Of a stretch of 64,000 nucleotides of DNA, positions 26,201-36,407 are shown in pieces (position 1 is the stretch's first letter; each line of letters starts with the position of its first letter). The DNA is from Botryosphaeria dothidea (lineage: Eukaryota > Ascomycota > Dothideomycetes > Botryosphaeriales > Botryosphaeriaceae): the NCBI GenBank assembly GCA_011503125.2, contig WWBZ02000062.1:1302001-1366000 (forward strand). Direction: 5' to 3'. A program made the position numbers and the translations under genes. The notes below the pieces were generated by a model. It saw only the letters and a list, made by a program, of their open reading frames with translations. It did not search any database and was not told the DNA's origin.

Positions 26201-26587
26201 TATTATAAACGTAGCTTATATAGACCCCTTACTTATTTACCTTCGTTAATTTAAAATCTAGATCTAGACTTACCTACTTACAAATCAGGAAGCTAGTATT
26301 TTAGTTCGTTCTTTATATATATAAAGCTCGCCCCTCTGCTTTGTAGTTAGTTCTTTAGTCTAGTAATAAGTATTCCTCGCGTACAACTTGGTACGCCTTG
26401 AATTAGACCTTGCTTACCTCCCTCGTCCCTCGTCCCTCGCTCCTCGTCCCTCGCCCCTCGTCTCTCGCACCTCGTACCCTCGCCCTTTAAACTACACCCT
26501 TATACTTCGGCATTGTTTTACCCCTACTGCCTTTACCGGCTTCGTTACCTCGTCTCTCCGCCCCCCCTCTAAGGTCCGTTTATTATA
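26201..26587 (+). repeat. 5' LTR of complete Gypsy family A element
   Basis: 387 bp, preceded by TSD taaag (26196-26200). A TATA-like box lies at about 26313-26324 and a period-7 pyrimidine-rich minisatellite (cctcgtc-type units) at about 26419-26490. Differences from the 3' LTR noted by eye are C/T or G/A, as expected from RIP rather than age alone. Confidence 0.95.
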
Positions 26588-29500
26588 TTTTACTAGACTC
26601 TCTCTAGTAGGCCTAAAGCTCTCGCCGAAGCCCTAGACTATAATCCCTAAAATAGTTGATAGAACTATACCTCCTAATCCTTAGGATACGCTCTTCTAAG
26701 TTCTTAATTAAGTCCCTGCTCCTATTAACGCTCGTCCTACCTTCCCTAAAGATATCCCGGTTTCTCTACGCGTTACTCTTAGCTAGGCATACGCTAGAGG
26801 AAGATAATCTTGCCTAAGATCCGATATCGATTTACTAGCTATCCCTAAGAATGCTACGAACGCCCAAGTTGCTTGCATCTTTCACTACTACGGTTTTGGC
26901 CAAGATAAAGCCTTCGCCCGACTCCAACCACTAGCCCCGAACCTCCCTACTAACACGCCAGCTACTACGTCTACGGTATCTTCTTTAGAAATCCTACGTC
27001 CCCGCATCTCTAAGGTATCGGATCTAGAACCCTTTAAAGGAGAACGCACTCGATTCCAGAACTTCGCTACGTAACTTCAACTCAAATTTGCCTCGGACCC
27101 ATCTGCTTTTACAACGGACATAGCTAAGATTACCTACGCTAGGTTATATCTTCGCGATACGGCTTATACTTGGTTTGCCCCTTACGTCTCTACTTCGAAC
27201 GGTTCCGTAGACTTCGATAATTATAAGGTCTTCTACTAAGCTCTTAAGGCCGCATTTAATAATCCTAATACTTACGCAACGGCTAAACGATCCCTCCTCG
27301 CGCTTAAACAAGACAAGTCCTGCTCGGCTTACTACTTACGGTTTCTCTCGCTTATTACGACTCTTAGTTAGAAGGAAAACGTAGTAAAGATTTACTACTT
27401 CCGCCTTGGCCTTAAGGAGAACCTTAAGGATCTTCTTATTAGACGTTCTATGCTACTAGAATTCGAAAAGTTCGCTAAAACCTGCATTGCGTTAGATAAC
27501 CAACTCTATGCTCGAATAATTAAGAAAAAGACACCCGTAACTCGTACCCCTACCTCGACTCCTCTCTCTACACTAGCTATCCCTCGATCCTCGTCTCCCG
27601 CGCCAACCTCGATCCCCTAAAGTAAACCTATAGAACTGGATACCTCTGCTCGAAAAGCGTACCGAAGAGCCAATAATCTCTACGCTTACTATAGTAATCC
27701 GAACCACTAGGTACGTAAGTGCCCTAAGGCAAAGGGTCCAAAGGGTTTAAAGGGTCCAAACCTTAATTCGACCACAACTGCACTCTCTCCGCCCACCTCG
27801 CTACTAGTAACAAGTCCACTCGTCTCTAAAACCTCGACTCCTATAACTCCTCCTACGGCTTTAGTCCTCTACGTATTAAAAAACGTAGAAGGCTAAATAG
27901 TACCCGGCACCTGCCTAGCCCCCCGCTACTTTCTACTTTAAATTAATTCTCTATTCTTACTTCTTTATCTTCGAATCTCGGAATACTCTTATTTTTACCC
28001 CCCGAACCTCGTACCTCGAAACCACGCGCTATTAATCTCGGAAAACGCCCACTCCTTATTCTTAAGTCAGTAGTTAATAATACAATCGAAACCTCGTCTA
28101 TACTAGACTCTAGTGCTTCGTCCTTATTTATAGATAATACTTTTATTAAGGAACACTCGCTCCCTACTCGTTAAAAAACACAACCTAAATCCCTCGAGCT
28201 AGCTAATAGATTTATAGCTAGGTAGATTACTTATAAAGCCGACCTTTAACTCGATATTAATTAATACTAAGAACTCCTTACCTTTCAGGTAACTAAGCTT
28301 AGTTAATATCCTATTATTCTTAGAAAACCTTAGCTAGAAAGACACGATCCATAGATTCTCTAGTTAAGGAATACTATTACCTTCGCTTCTCCTTTCTACT
28401 AAGTAAATTACTTACCTACTCGACAACCTACGATTACGCCTCCTAATCCGCCTTCGATCTCTTACGCTACGGTATTCTACGCCGCCCTTACCCGCTATAT
28501 CTAACGAGATAAGACTAGGATCTATGCCGTATTAATTAAGGAAATCCAAGAACACCTTGAAAGCCTTAAAAAAACGGAATAACAAACCCCGGAACAAGAA
28601 CTCGAAACCCTCCGCTCACGAATCCCGGCTCGATTTTACCACCTTCTTTCTTTCTTTACTAAGAAAGAGGCCGATAAGCTTCCCCTACATCGATATATTA
28701 ATTATAAAATTTCGCTAGAAGAGGGCAAGAAACCCCTATTCGGTCCTCTCTACTCAATATCCGATTTAGAGCTTAAGGCTCTACGCGAATATCTTGATAA
28801 GAACCTTAAGAAAGGTTTTATTCGGCCCTCATCCTTATCCTCTGCGTCCCCTATTCTCTTTATTAAGAAACTAGGTGGCGGCCTTCGTTTTTGTGTGGAT
28901 TATCGCGAACTAAACGGTATTACGAAAAAGAACCGTTATCTACTCCCCTTAATTAACGAGACTCTCCGTCAACTTTAAGGCTCTCGTATTTTTACTCGAC
29001 TCGACCTTCGCGGTGCTTATAACCTTATCCGGATTAAGGAAGGCTCCGAATATTTAACCGCCTTTAGGACTCGCTATAGCCTATACGAGTACCTTATTAT
29101 ACCCTTTAGCCTTACGAATACGCCTACTACCTGCTAACAATTCGTTAACGATATACTACGTAAATATCTCGACCGCTAGTGCGTCGTCTACTTAGATAAT
29201 ATCCTTATCTACTCGGAAATAGAAGAGGAGCACCACGAACACGTCTAATTAGTTCTCGAAAAACTTCGTGAAGCAGGCCTGTACGTAAAAGGCGAAAAAT
29301 GCGACTTCTATACGACTTCGACTACGTTCCTTAGCTTCGTTATCTTCCTAGACGGTATCTCTATAGACCCGGCTAAGGTAGCCGCCGTAAGAGACTAGGA
29401 GGCTCCTCGCTTAGTTAAAGATCTTTAATCGTTCCTTAGCTTTGCAAACTTTTACCGAAGATTTATTAAAGGATACTCTCGAAAAGCTAGAGCTCTCTTT

Positions 29501-31620
29501 AGGCTCCTAGCTAAGAATATTCGTTTTACTTAGGAAAAAGAATAGGATAAGGCATTTACTTATCTTAAGGAAGCCTTCTACTCTTACCTAATTCTCCGAC
29601 ACTTCGACCCCCAACTCGAAACTATCCTTAAAACCGACTTATCCGACTTTATTATCTCCGTAATTTTATCCTAATAGGTAACCTACGATAATGGCAGAAG
29701 AATCCTACATCCCATCGCCTACTACTCTCGGAAAATAACCTCCGTAGAGTAGAACTACGGTATCGGGGATAAGGAACTCTTAGCTATCGTAGAAGCCCTA
29801 AAGAAATACCGTTCCCTCGTTATTAACCTCTCCTCGCCACTCCTCGTTCTTATAGATTACTCGAATTTAACTAGCTTTGCCTCTAAGTAAATCTTAAACC
29901 GTCGGCAAGCACGCTAGGTAATTAAACTCTTAGAACTCGACTTTAAGATCGTCTACCGCCTAGGAACTAAGAATTAACGCGCGGATGCGTTAATAAGACG
30001 GTTAGGAGACCTCCCTGCTCGAGAGGGGCGCCTGCCCCCTACTACGATCCTTACCTCTAAAAAATTCGAAATTTCGACCCTTATTTCTACTCGCCATTTG
30101 ATCGCTAGGCTAGAACCGTCTCTAGCTAGTGAAATTCGCTTAGCACTCGATAAGGATACTCTTAGATAAGAGATCCTTACCGTACTCGATACCTACGCAC
30201 TTCGATATCCTAAGATAGATTTAGGCGTATATTCTAAGGATAACGATAGTCTCTTACTAGTTAATAGACTTATCTATATTCCTAAAGATCTAAGCCTCCG
30301 CTAAAGGATTATTAGCTCTTAATACTCGTACCCGGCTGCTAGACACCCAGGCTAAGCAGCAATATTTAAACTCGTTACTCGTGATTTCTGGTGGCCAGGT
30401 CTACGCTAGATAGTAGCTCGTTTTATACGAAACTATAAGACCTGCCAAAGAATTAAACCCGCTCGACATGCCCTCTATAGATATTTAAAACCCCTTAAAG
30501 TGCTACAACGCCGCTAGCAATCCGTTTCTCTCGATTTAATTACGGGACTTCTAACGTCTAACTCGTTCGATGCTATATTAGTAGTCGTAGATCGACTAAC
30601 TAAAATAGCCTACTTTATTCCTTACTAAACAACCCTCGATTCGATAGAGCTTACTAAGCTTTATCGAGACTACGTTTTTCAACTATATAGCTTACCCGAC
30701 GACTTCGTATCTAACCGCGGCTCGATTTTTACCTCTAAATTTACTAGAGCTCTTAGTAGATCCCTATCTATTAAGACCAACTTTAGTACGGCTTTCTACC
30801 CGCAAACCGACGGCTAGATAGAGCGCATTAACGCTATTCTCGAGCAATACCTTCGTGCCTACGTTTCGTACCAACAAGACGATTAGAACGACTTTCTCTC
30901 CCTTACTAAATTCGCTTATAATAATATAATCTCGACCACGACTAAGGTTACCTCCTTCTTTATAAACTACGGCTTCCACCCTCGTTATAAGATTCTACGG
31001 AAAGACCCGATCCTAGCCCCACTCGAACCCCTACGTCTCTTTTAAGAGAACCTCGAAAACCTCGAAAACCACCTTCGCTAAGAAATTCGATTCGCATAAG
31101 ATACCTACGTAGAACAAGCTAATAAAGACCGTATCTCGCCACCCGTCTTTAAGCCTAGTGACCTCGTTTGGCTCCTAAGACGGCATATCTCGACAACAAG
31201 ACCTTCGGATAAACTCGACTTTAAACGCCTTAGCCCCTTTCCTATACTAGGAAAGATCTCGACTCATACCTATCGCCTAGAACTACTAAGAACGATGAAA
31301 GTCCACCCCGTATTCCACGTCTCTTTACTCGAACCCGCGGCCTCTGACCCCTTGCCTAATTAAGTCCAACCTCCGCCCCCGCCCGTTATCGTTAACGGCG
31401 AAGAAGAGTACCGGGTAGAAGAGATTCTAGACGTTAAAGCAACCCGGAGACAACCGAAATACCTCGTAAAATAGACTAGTTACTCGACACCAACCTAGGA
31501 ACCTTACGACCTTATTAAAGACCTTAAGGCCCTTAATACGTTCTATAAACGTTACCCTTTAAAACCTCGATCCTTAGGCTAAAGGCTCGTAGGAACTCAC
31601 CTCTAGGGAGGAGAGCCTAC
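26588..31620 (+). pseudogene. Ty3/Gypsy chromovirus gag-pol (family A)
   Basis: Domains in order: gag (about 26860-27890) with a zinc knuckle near 27685 (Cys residues partly lost to RIP, ending VRKCP); aspartic protease near 28105 (LDSSAS-LFID, active-site Gly changed to Ser); RT at about 28640-29300 with GGGLRFCVDYRELNGIT and YLDN in place of YLDD near 29190; RNase H from about 29630 (KTDLSDF); integrase at about 30100-31300 ([26 protein letters not shown]); and a chromodomain at about 31395-31530 (EEYRVEEILD...YLVK). The polypurine tract agggaggagag is just before the 3' LTR. Frameshifts and stops make it inactive. The element sits in LINE A. Confidence 0.92.
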
Positions 31621-32007
31621 TATTATAAACGTGGCTTATATAGACCCCTTACTTATTTACCTTCGTTAATTTAAAATCTAGATCTAGACTTACCTGCTTA
31701 CAAATTAGAAAGCTAGTATTTTAGTTCGTTCTTTATATATATAAAGCTCGCCCCTCTACTTTATAGTTAGTTCTTTAGTCTAGCAATAAGTATTCCTCGC
31801 GTACAACTTGGTACGCCTTAAATTAGACCTTGCTTGCCTCCCTCGTCCCTCGTCCCTCGCCCCTCGTCCCTCGCCCCTCGTCTCTCGCACCTCGTACCCT
31901 CGCCCTTTAAACTACACCCTTATACTTCGGCATTGTTTTACCCCTACTACCTTTACCGGCTTCGTTACCTCGTCTCTCCGCCCCCCCTCTAAGGTCCGTT
32001 TATTATA
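31621..32007 (+). repeat. 3' LTR of complete Gypsy family A element
   Basis: 387 bp, ends gtttattata, followed by TSD taaag (32008-32012) matching 26196-26200. This pins the whole insertion to 26201-32007 (5,807 bp). Confidence 0.95.
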
Positions 32008-34115
32008 TAAAGTAGGTATTCCGGGATTCTAGAAATTCTTTACTATTAGAAGGCGTAGGGGCTCTTCTAACTAGTAACGCCTTTTCTTTAAAAGCCTCTT
32101 TAAGCTCTTTTAGTTCCTCGTTCTACTAGAGCTTAGATCTAGCCTTAGCCGAGAGTTTAGGAATCGTTCTATCCGCCGCGTAGAATATAGCTTTAGTTAG
32201 AGCTTCTTCTAGCTTATCGAGCGCGGGAATTAGAGTTAAGTTTCCTTTAAGTACTTCTAGAGAGATATTCGGGTTTAAATCCGGTTCTAAGCTAGAAATA
32301 TAGCTTAGAACGTCTTCGTTCTCTATATTCTCTCTAAAAGCCTTTCTAAACTCCTTAAAGTTAGCTTTACTAAGGTTATATCTTTGCCCTATAATAGAGG
32401 GGATAACTAAGGGCTTGGGAACGTTTTTCGGAATAATAGTAAAGGTAATAGGGCGGTGGTTAGACCCGATATCGTCTAGGACCTGCTAGTCTACTACTCT
32501 TCGAGCTATTTCTTACCCTCCTAGAGTAAGATCTATTACCGTTTCTCTCTCTAGACCTACCCGGAAAAAGGTTCCTTCTCCGGGGGTATTAAAAAGGGTT
32601 AGGTTATTAGATTCTATCTACTTAAGAAGTTTAGAGGCCTCTAGGGACGTTTAGCTTAAAGGATCCCACCACGGATGGTGGTAGTTTAGGTCCCCTACTA
32701 ATAGTAAGTTAGAATTAAGCTTAGAATAAGCTAATACTCGCTCTATAGTATAGGGGGATCTCTTATCCTTCTGATCTCTTTGGTTATAAATATTATATAG
32801 CCGGAATTAGCCTTTTTCTTATATAATATCTAATACTATTAGATCGGGAGAAGGATATAGGTCTTCCCTATAGTTTATTTGCGTTTTTCGGAGATTCCGT
32901 AAGTAATAAACTATAGTTCTTAGCCTATAATCTGTAGGAGTAACCGGGAGAATTTAACCGAACGAGGGGTAGTTAATTAACCGCCTTTCTTTAGGATCTA
33001 GGGGGCTAATAAGCTATAGTTCTTATACGAGAATTAGGCTTATATTTAGCTCTTTTATAAGTTCTAGAACGGCTTCCGTAGCCTGCGCGTTCCGGTTTAA
33101 GTTAACTTATAATACCCTTATAGAATCTATTAAAAGGGAGACTAGTTGGGCACGGGGTCGTGGGTACGGTAAGGCCGACCTTTTAAGCTTTTACACCCCG
33201 AATAGGGGTATAAGTACTGCTCGGTACGGTGGCCTTGTTTTTAGCAGATTCCGCATCTTGCTTTCCGCGTATATCGGGTAGTCTTATAGCCTTTTATAAG
33301 GTAGTTTCTACACACCGTCTCCCTAGGGGTAGCTAAAAGCTTTTCGGCTTTATAGCTTACTCCTAGAAGGTATAGGCGGTTAGAGATCGCCCTCCGTTGT
33401 TCCTCGGATGTTTTAAATGCAACGTAGATAGATCCCGCGAGCTAGTTTTCTCTTTTCTCCTTTACCGTAAGCTAGTAGGGAGCTCCTACTACTTTTAGGT
33501 TAGGGTTAAAGGTTTTAAACTCGTCCCTAACTACCGTTGCTAGGTCGAGATCTTTTAGTTCTTGCGTTGGAATTCCGTGGATAGCTACTTTATACCACGA
33601 TTCGTTTGTTCGGATAGGGCTTTTAGGAAAGATCTTCTCGATTACTACCCTCTTATCTAGAAGAAAAGAGGCGGTATATCCCTCGTTAGCGGTAAGTACG
33701 ATATTATTCTTTATAGAAAGGTAGACGCCGGAAATAACCGCCTTATTCCGAAAGCCCGCGTTTTCGAAGGCCTTATTAAGGCGTTCGCGTAGGGCGTAGG
33801 GCTTAAATTCAGCCCTAATACCCTCGTATTTAAGGGTAATTTGCCTCTCTATAAGGGTGGGCTTTTTCGGTGCTAGGGGAGAGGTCGGGATCGGCTTTTT
33901 CCTAGTAGATACTAGGGTAAAACCTTCGGATTCGAGGTTTTCTTTTTCTTACGAGGCTACGCTGGCGTAGCTAGTTTTTTCTCCGGTTTTCTTAGCCTTA
34001 TTAGGCTTCGATTCTATAGAAATCGGAGGAGGAATCGAGATATTTCGGACCTTATTAGATAAGGTTCGGGTAGCTACTTCTACTGCGCGAACTTGCGTAG
34101 CTACGTCTAAGGGTT

Positions 34116-34580
34116 TTACTACCGCTATTAGGATATTACTTATATAAAGAAATAGTAGCCGTAGCTAGGTAGGGAAGATAAATAAGATAGGTATTAAGTA
34201 ATAATTAGAATTAACTACGAAGGTTCTATCTACTATAAGAGAGTATAATATATATATAGAGATAGATTACTAGGGATTACGGTAATCCTCTTTTAGATTA
34301 CTAGGCTAGAGTCGTAATCCTCTACTAGATTACGGGCTTAGCGTACTACGTAACCGTAATTCTCGGTACGGATATTTTCTAAGCGAGTGCTATATCTATT
34401 TCGATCTTTCTCTCTATCTCTAGGTGCTACGCCGTAAACTCGACCCGTAATACTATCCCCCTTCTAGGCGACTTTCGGCCCGAAAGTCTCTTATTTATTT
34501 ATATAAGGTAAGGGATCCGGCGCCTATTTCTCCTTAGTCCTTATTCTTCTTCTTTCTATAGTTTATAATATCCGAAGTAT
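34116..34580. other. RIPped non-coding region, possible LTR of Gypsy D
   Basis: Lies between the right TSD of LINE A and the antisense zinc-finger ORF. It has several inverted gattac/gtaatc words (34266-34360) and a tatatata run. By position it would be the 3' LTR of the minus-strand Gypsy D element, but no second copy is present to define ends. Confidence 0.35.
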
Positions 34581-34587
34581 TAAGCTA

Positions 34588-35094
34588 TAAGACTAGGGAA
34601 CGTCGGAATTTAGCTAACCGTATCTATCGTTTAGATATAGTAGTTATACTATCTTATAGCTATTATCGTTCTAAGAGTAAGAAGTATAAGATAATCTCTA
34701 AGGGTCCGGGAGAGTCGGATTCGTCTACCCGTTATTCTAAGTATATTCGCCGCGGACGTAGTTACGATATATAAGAAGTTCCTTCCCGAGAGTATAGATA
34801 AATTTCTTTTCGTCTATTCCTTTCTAGCTAATCTTCTTATAGAAAGTTCCGTTAACTAAGAGCGCGAGCGTCTTCGCTAAGAGCGTATAGCTACTAGTAA
34901 GGCGTTAGCTATATTCTAACGTATTCTTAAGGCGGCTTAGTAGCGTATTCTAACTTCCTTATCCCGCCTAGAGCGTCTTAATCGTTAGAAGTCTTTTCTT
35001 AATAAGCGTAAGCGCGAGATAGTCCGGCGGGACTTAGCGTTACTAGAGGAGTTAGATACGGAGGAGGCGTAGATAGTACCGTTATCTAGTTTAG
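34588..35094 (+). pseudogene. Zinc-finger/coiled-coil ORF antisense to Gypsy D (5' part), RIPped
   Basis: Conceptual translation gives KTRERRNLANRIYRLDIVV, then a Cys-rich segment (about 34650-34775) whose pattern, allowing for RIP (TGC/TGT to TAC/TAT), reads C..C......C...GPGESD..C..C.RRGRSCD. A Lys/Arg/Leu-rich helical segment (about 34870-35085) follows, with RLERLNRQKSFLNKRKREI and LALLEELDTEEA. I recognise this architecture from repeat-associated ORFs common in Pezizomycotina, but its role is not known to me. It is interrupted by the SINE at 35110-35724 and resumes in frame afterwards. It runs opposite to the Gypsy D pol gene next to it. Confidence 0.6.
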
Positions 35095-35109
35095 GCGGTA
35101 GTAATATAG

Positions 35110-35724
35110 ATAGATAGATAGATAAATTTAATTTTAAGCTAATTTAGCTTCCTAAAGGATCTATATAGCTATAGCTATCTATAAGGGTATATAGAAGAGA
35201 AAACCGTAGCTACTTTCTTAGAATAGCCCGGGTAAAAATCTTTCCTATTTATAATAGTAGTATCCGTAGATACTCTATTTAGTATAGTTTTTTCTATATA
35301 CCGGTAGCGGTATCTAAAGTAGAAAGAGTAGCTAAGAGGAAGAAACTATAGAGAGAGATAACTATAAATCTTAAGACTAAGCCGTAAGAAGTCCCGGCTT
35401 ACCTATTTATAAGCGCTAGTAAAGCGCTCTTAAAATTTATTTTTAGAAGCGCCTAGCTAGCCCTTCTCTCCCTTATTACCGCTAGAGAGAACGCGGGTAC
35501 GTATACTTTTATAGTAGGACGTACATGCTACTTATAGCCTACCCTAACTATCTATAGATTTTCCCCCTTATTACCGCTAGAGAGAACGCGGGTACGTATA
35601 CTTTTAACGTAAAACGTATATACTACGAGTAGGTAAGCGGTCTAAGATTCGAACTTAGAACCTATACTACCCTAGAAAGGCTAGGTTACCGTAGAAGTAT
35701 ATCCTATTAGTATACTACCCCGCC
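35110..35724 (-). mobile_element. Full-length tRNA-derived SINE (copy c, 615 bp)
   Basis: A perfect 15-bp TSD, gcggtagtaatatag (35095-35109 and 35725-35739), defines both ends. On the minus strand the head at 35724-35636 is the least RIPped of the three. It keeps a B box GTTCGAATC within a TCTAAG/CTTAGA stem and an A-box-like TAGTATACTAATAGG. Two tandem modules follow, then a 3' half resembling the LINE B 3' end and a (TCTA)n tail. Being 613-615 bp with precise TSDs in two copies, this is a real transposition unit. Confidence 0.88.
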
Positions 35725-35739
35725 GCGGTAGTAATATAG

Positions 35740-35880
35740 CGAGTACTAATAGCGTAATCTCCCGGTAGGCTCCCGTAGATTAGCTTTAGATATTACTAGC
35801 TCCTTCTTTTAGTTTTACGTTCTAAAAGAATACTTTAGGGCTAGACGATTTAGGTTTTATCGGTAGAAGTCCGCGAGAAG
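35740..35880 (+). pseudogene. Zinc-finger/coiled-coil ORF, C-terminal part
   Basis: Removing the SINE and one TSD copy makes the frame continue: GGSN then IASTNSVISR, LLAPSFSFTF, NTLGLDDLGFIGRSPREVLGN. The stretch is acidic and hydrophobic with RIP stops at former CAG/TGG codons. It ends close to or overlaps the antisense chromodomain end of Gypsy D. Confidence 0.55.
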
Positions 35881-36389
35881 TTCTAGGTAACTAAGATTTA
35901 GTAAGAGTTCCTAGGTATTTTCTAAGTCTTCGTAGTTTTTCTATTTAATAAGGTATTTAAGCTAACCGTTAGAGTTCCTTTTACTATCTAGGATTTTTTC
36001 GATATTCTATTTCTACGCGTCTTCGGGTTAGATTTCTCTCTCGAGGTATTCTAGTATTTAGGCGTTTTAAAGTACTAGTTTAAGAAGTACTATATAGAAG
36101 ACTAGACTTAGACGTATATTCTTTAGTAATTTAAGTTTAAATATAATAGAGGAAAGTTTTTATTTAATTTTAAAGGAACTAATTTTCTTATAATCTAATT
36201 TAGGGCTTAGTCGGTTAGTTTTAAGGTTTCTAGTAAGTAGCTAGACTTTATCTCTCTCTTCTAAAGATAGCGGCTTCTAGCGCCTTTAGTTATAGTATAT
36301 AGCTATACGGTAGTTAATAAATTTAATATCTCGGGCGAGGCTTTAGTATAGTTCTTTTAGTTATTCTACTTAGAGTATTTCTTTCTACG
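35881..36389 (-). pseudogene. Ty3/Gypsy family D, integrase C-terminus and chromodomain
   Basis: The minus-strand reading gives a segment resembling the integrase C-terminus (KASPEILNL, then LATQKP, ENQFL-IKTF) and a chromodomain-like end (EIEYRKNPRQ-KELQRLA-IPY-IEKLRRL). It is interrupted by LINE B at 36408 and continues at 41559. It is distinct from families A and C in sequence. Confidence 0.6.
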
Positions 36390-36407
36390 CTATATTTTTC
36401 TAGAAAA

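Larger units (their letters stand above)
23231..34103 (-). mobile_element. LINE family A (Tad1/I-like, with RNase H), split by Gypsy A
   Basis: Minus-strand order: ORF1 with CCHC knuckles (about 33320-33230, CGICQKQGHRTEQ); endonuclease (about 33130-32040, QVNLNRNAQATE, LLLVGDLNYHHPWWDPL, DIGSNHRP); RT (about 26195-25000, PQGSPVSP and an intact YIDD near 25210); RNase H (about 24370-23980); a cysteine-containing C-terminal region; and a (TTAA)n tail. A 12-bp repeat cgtctaagggtt (23219-23230, 34104-34115) suggests the TSD and a 5' truncation within ORF1. The RT frame is broken by Gypsy A at 26201-32007. It is less RIPped than LINE B and keeps long open stretches, but stops occur, so it is probably dead. 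Confidence 0.87.

Noticed and set aside
26388..26636. Plus-strand ORFs of 66-82 aa rich in Pro/Arg/Ser, also at 31808-32032 and 59198-59424
   Set aside because: They are translations of the LTR with its period-7 pyrimidine minisatellite, open in several frames; no coding evidence.
30764..30979. 71-aa minus-strand ORF
   Set aside because: Antisense of Gypsy A integrase.
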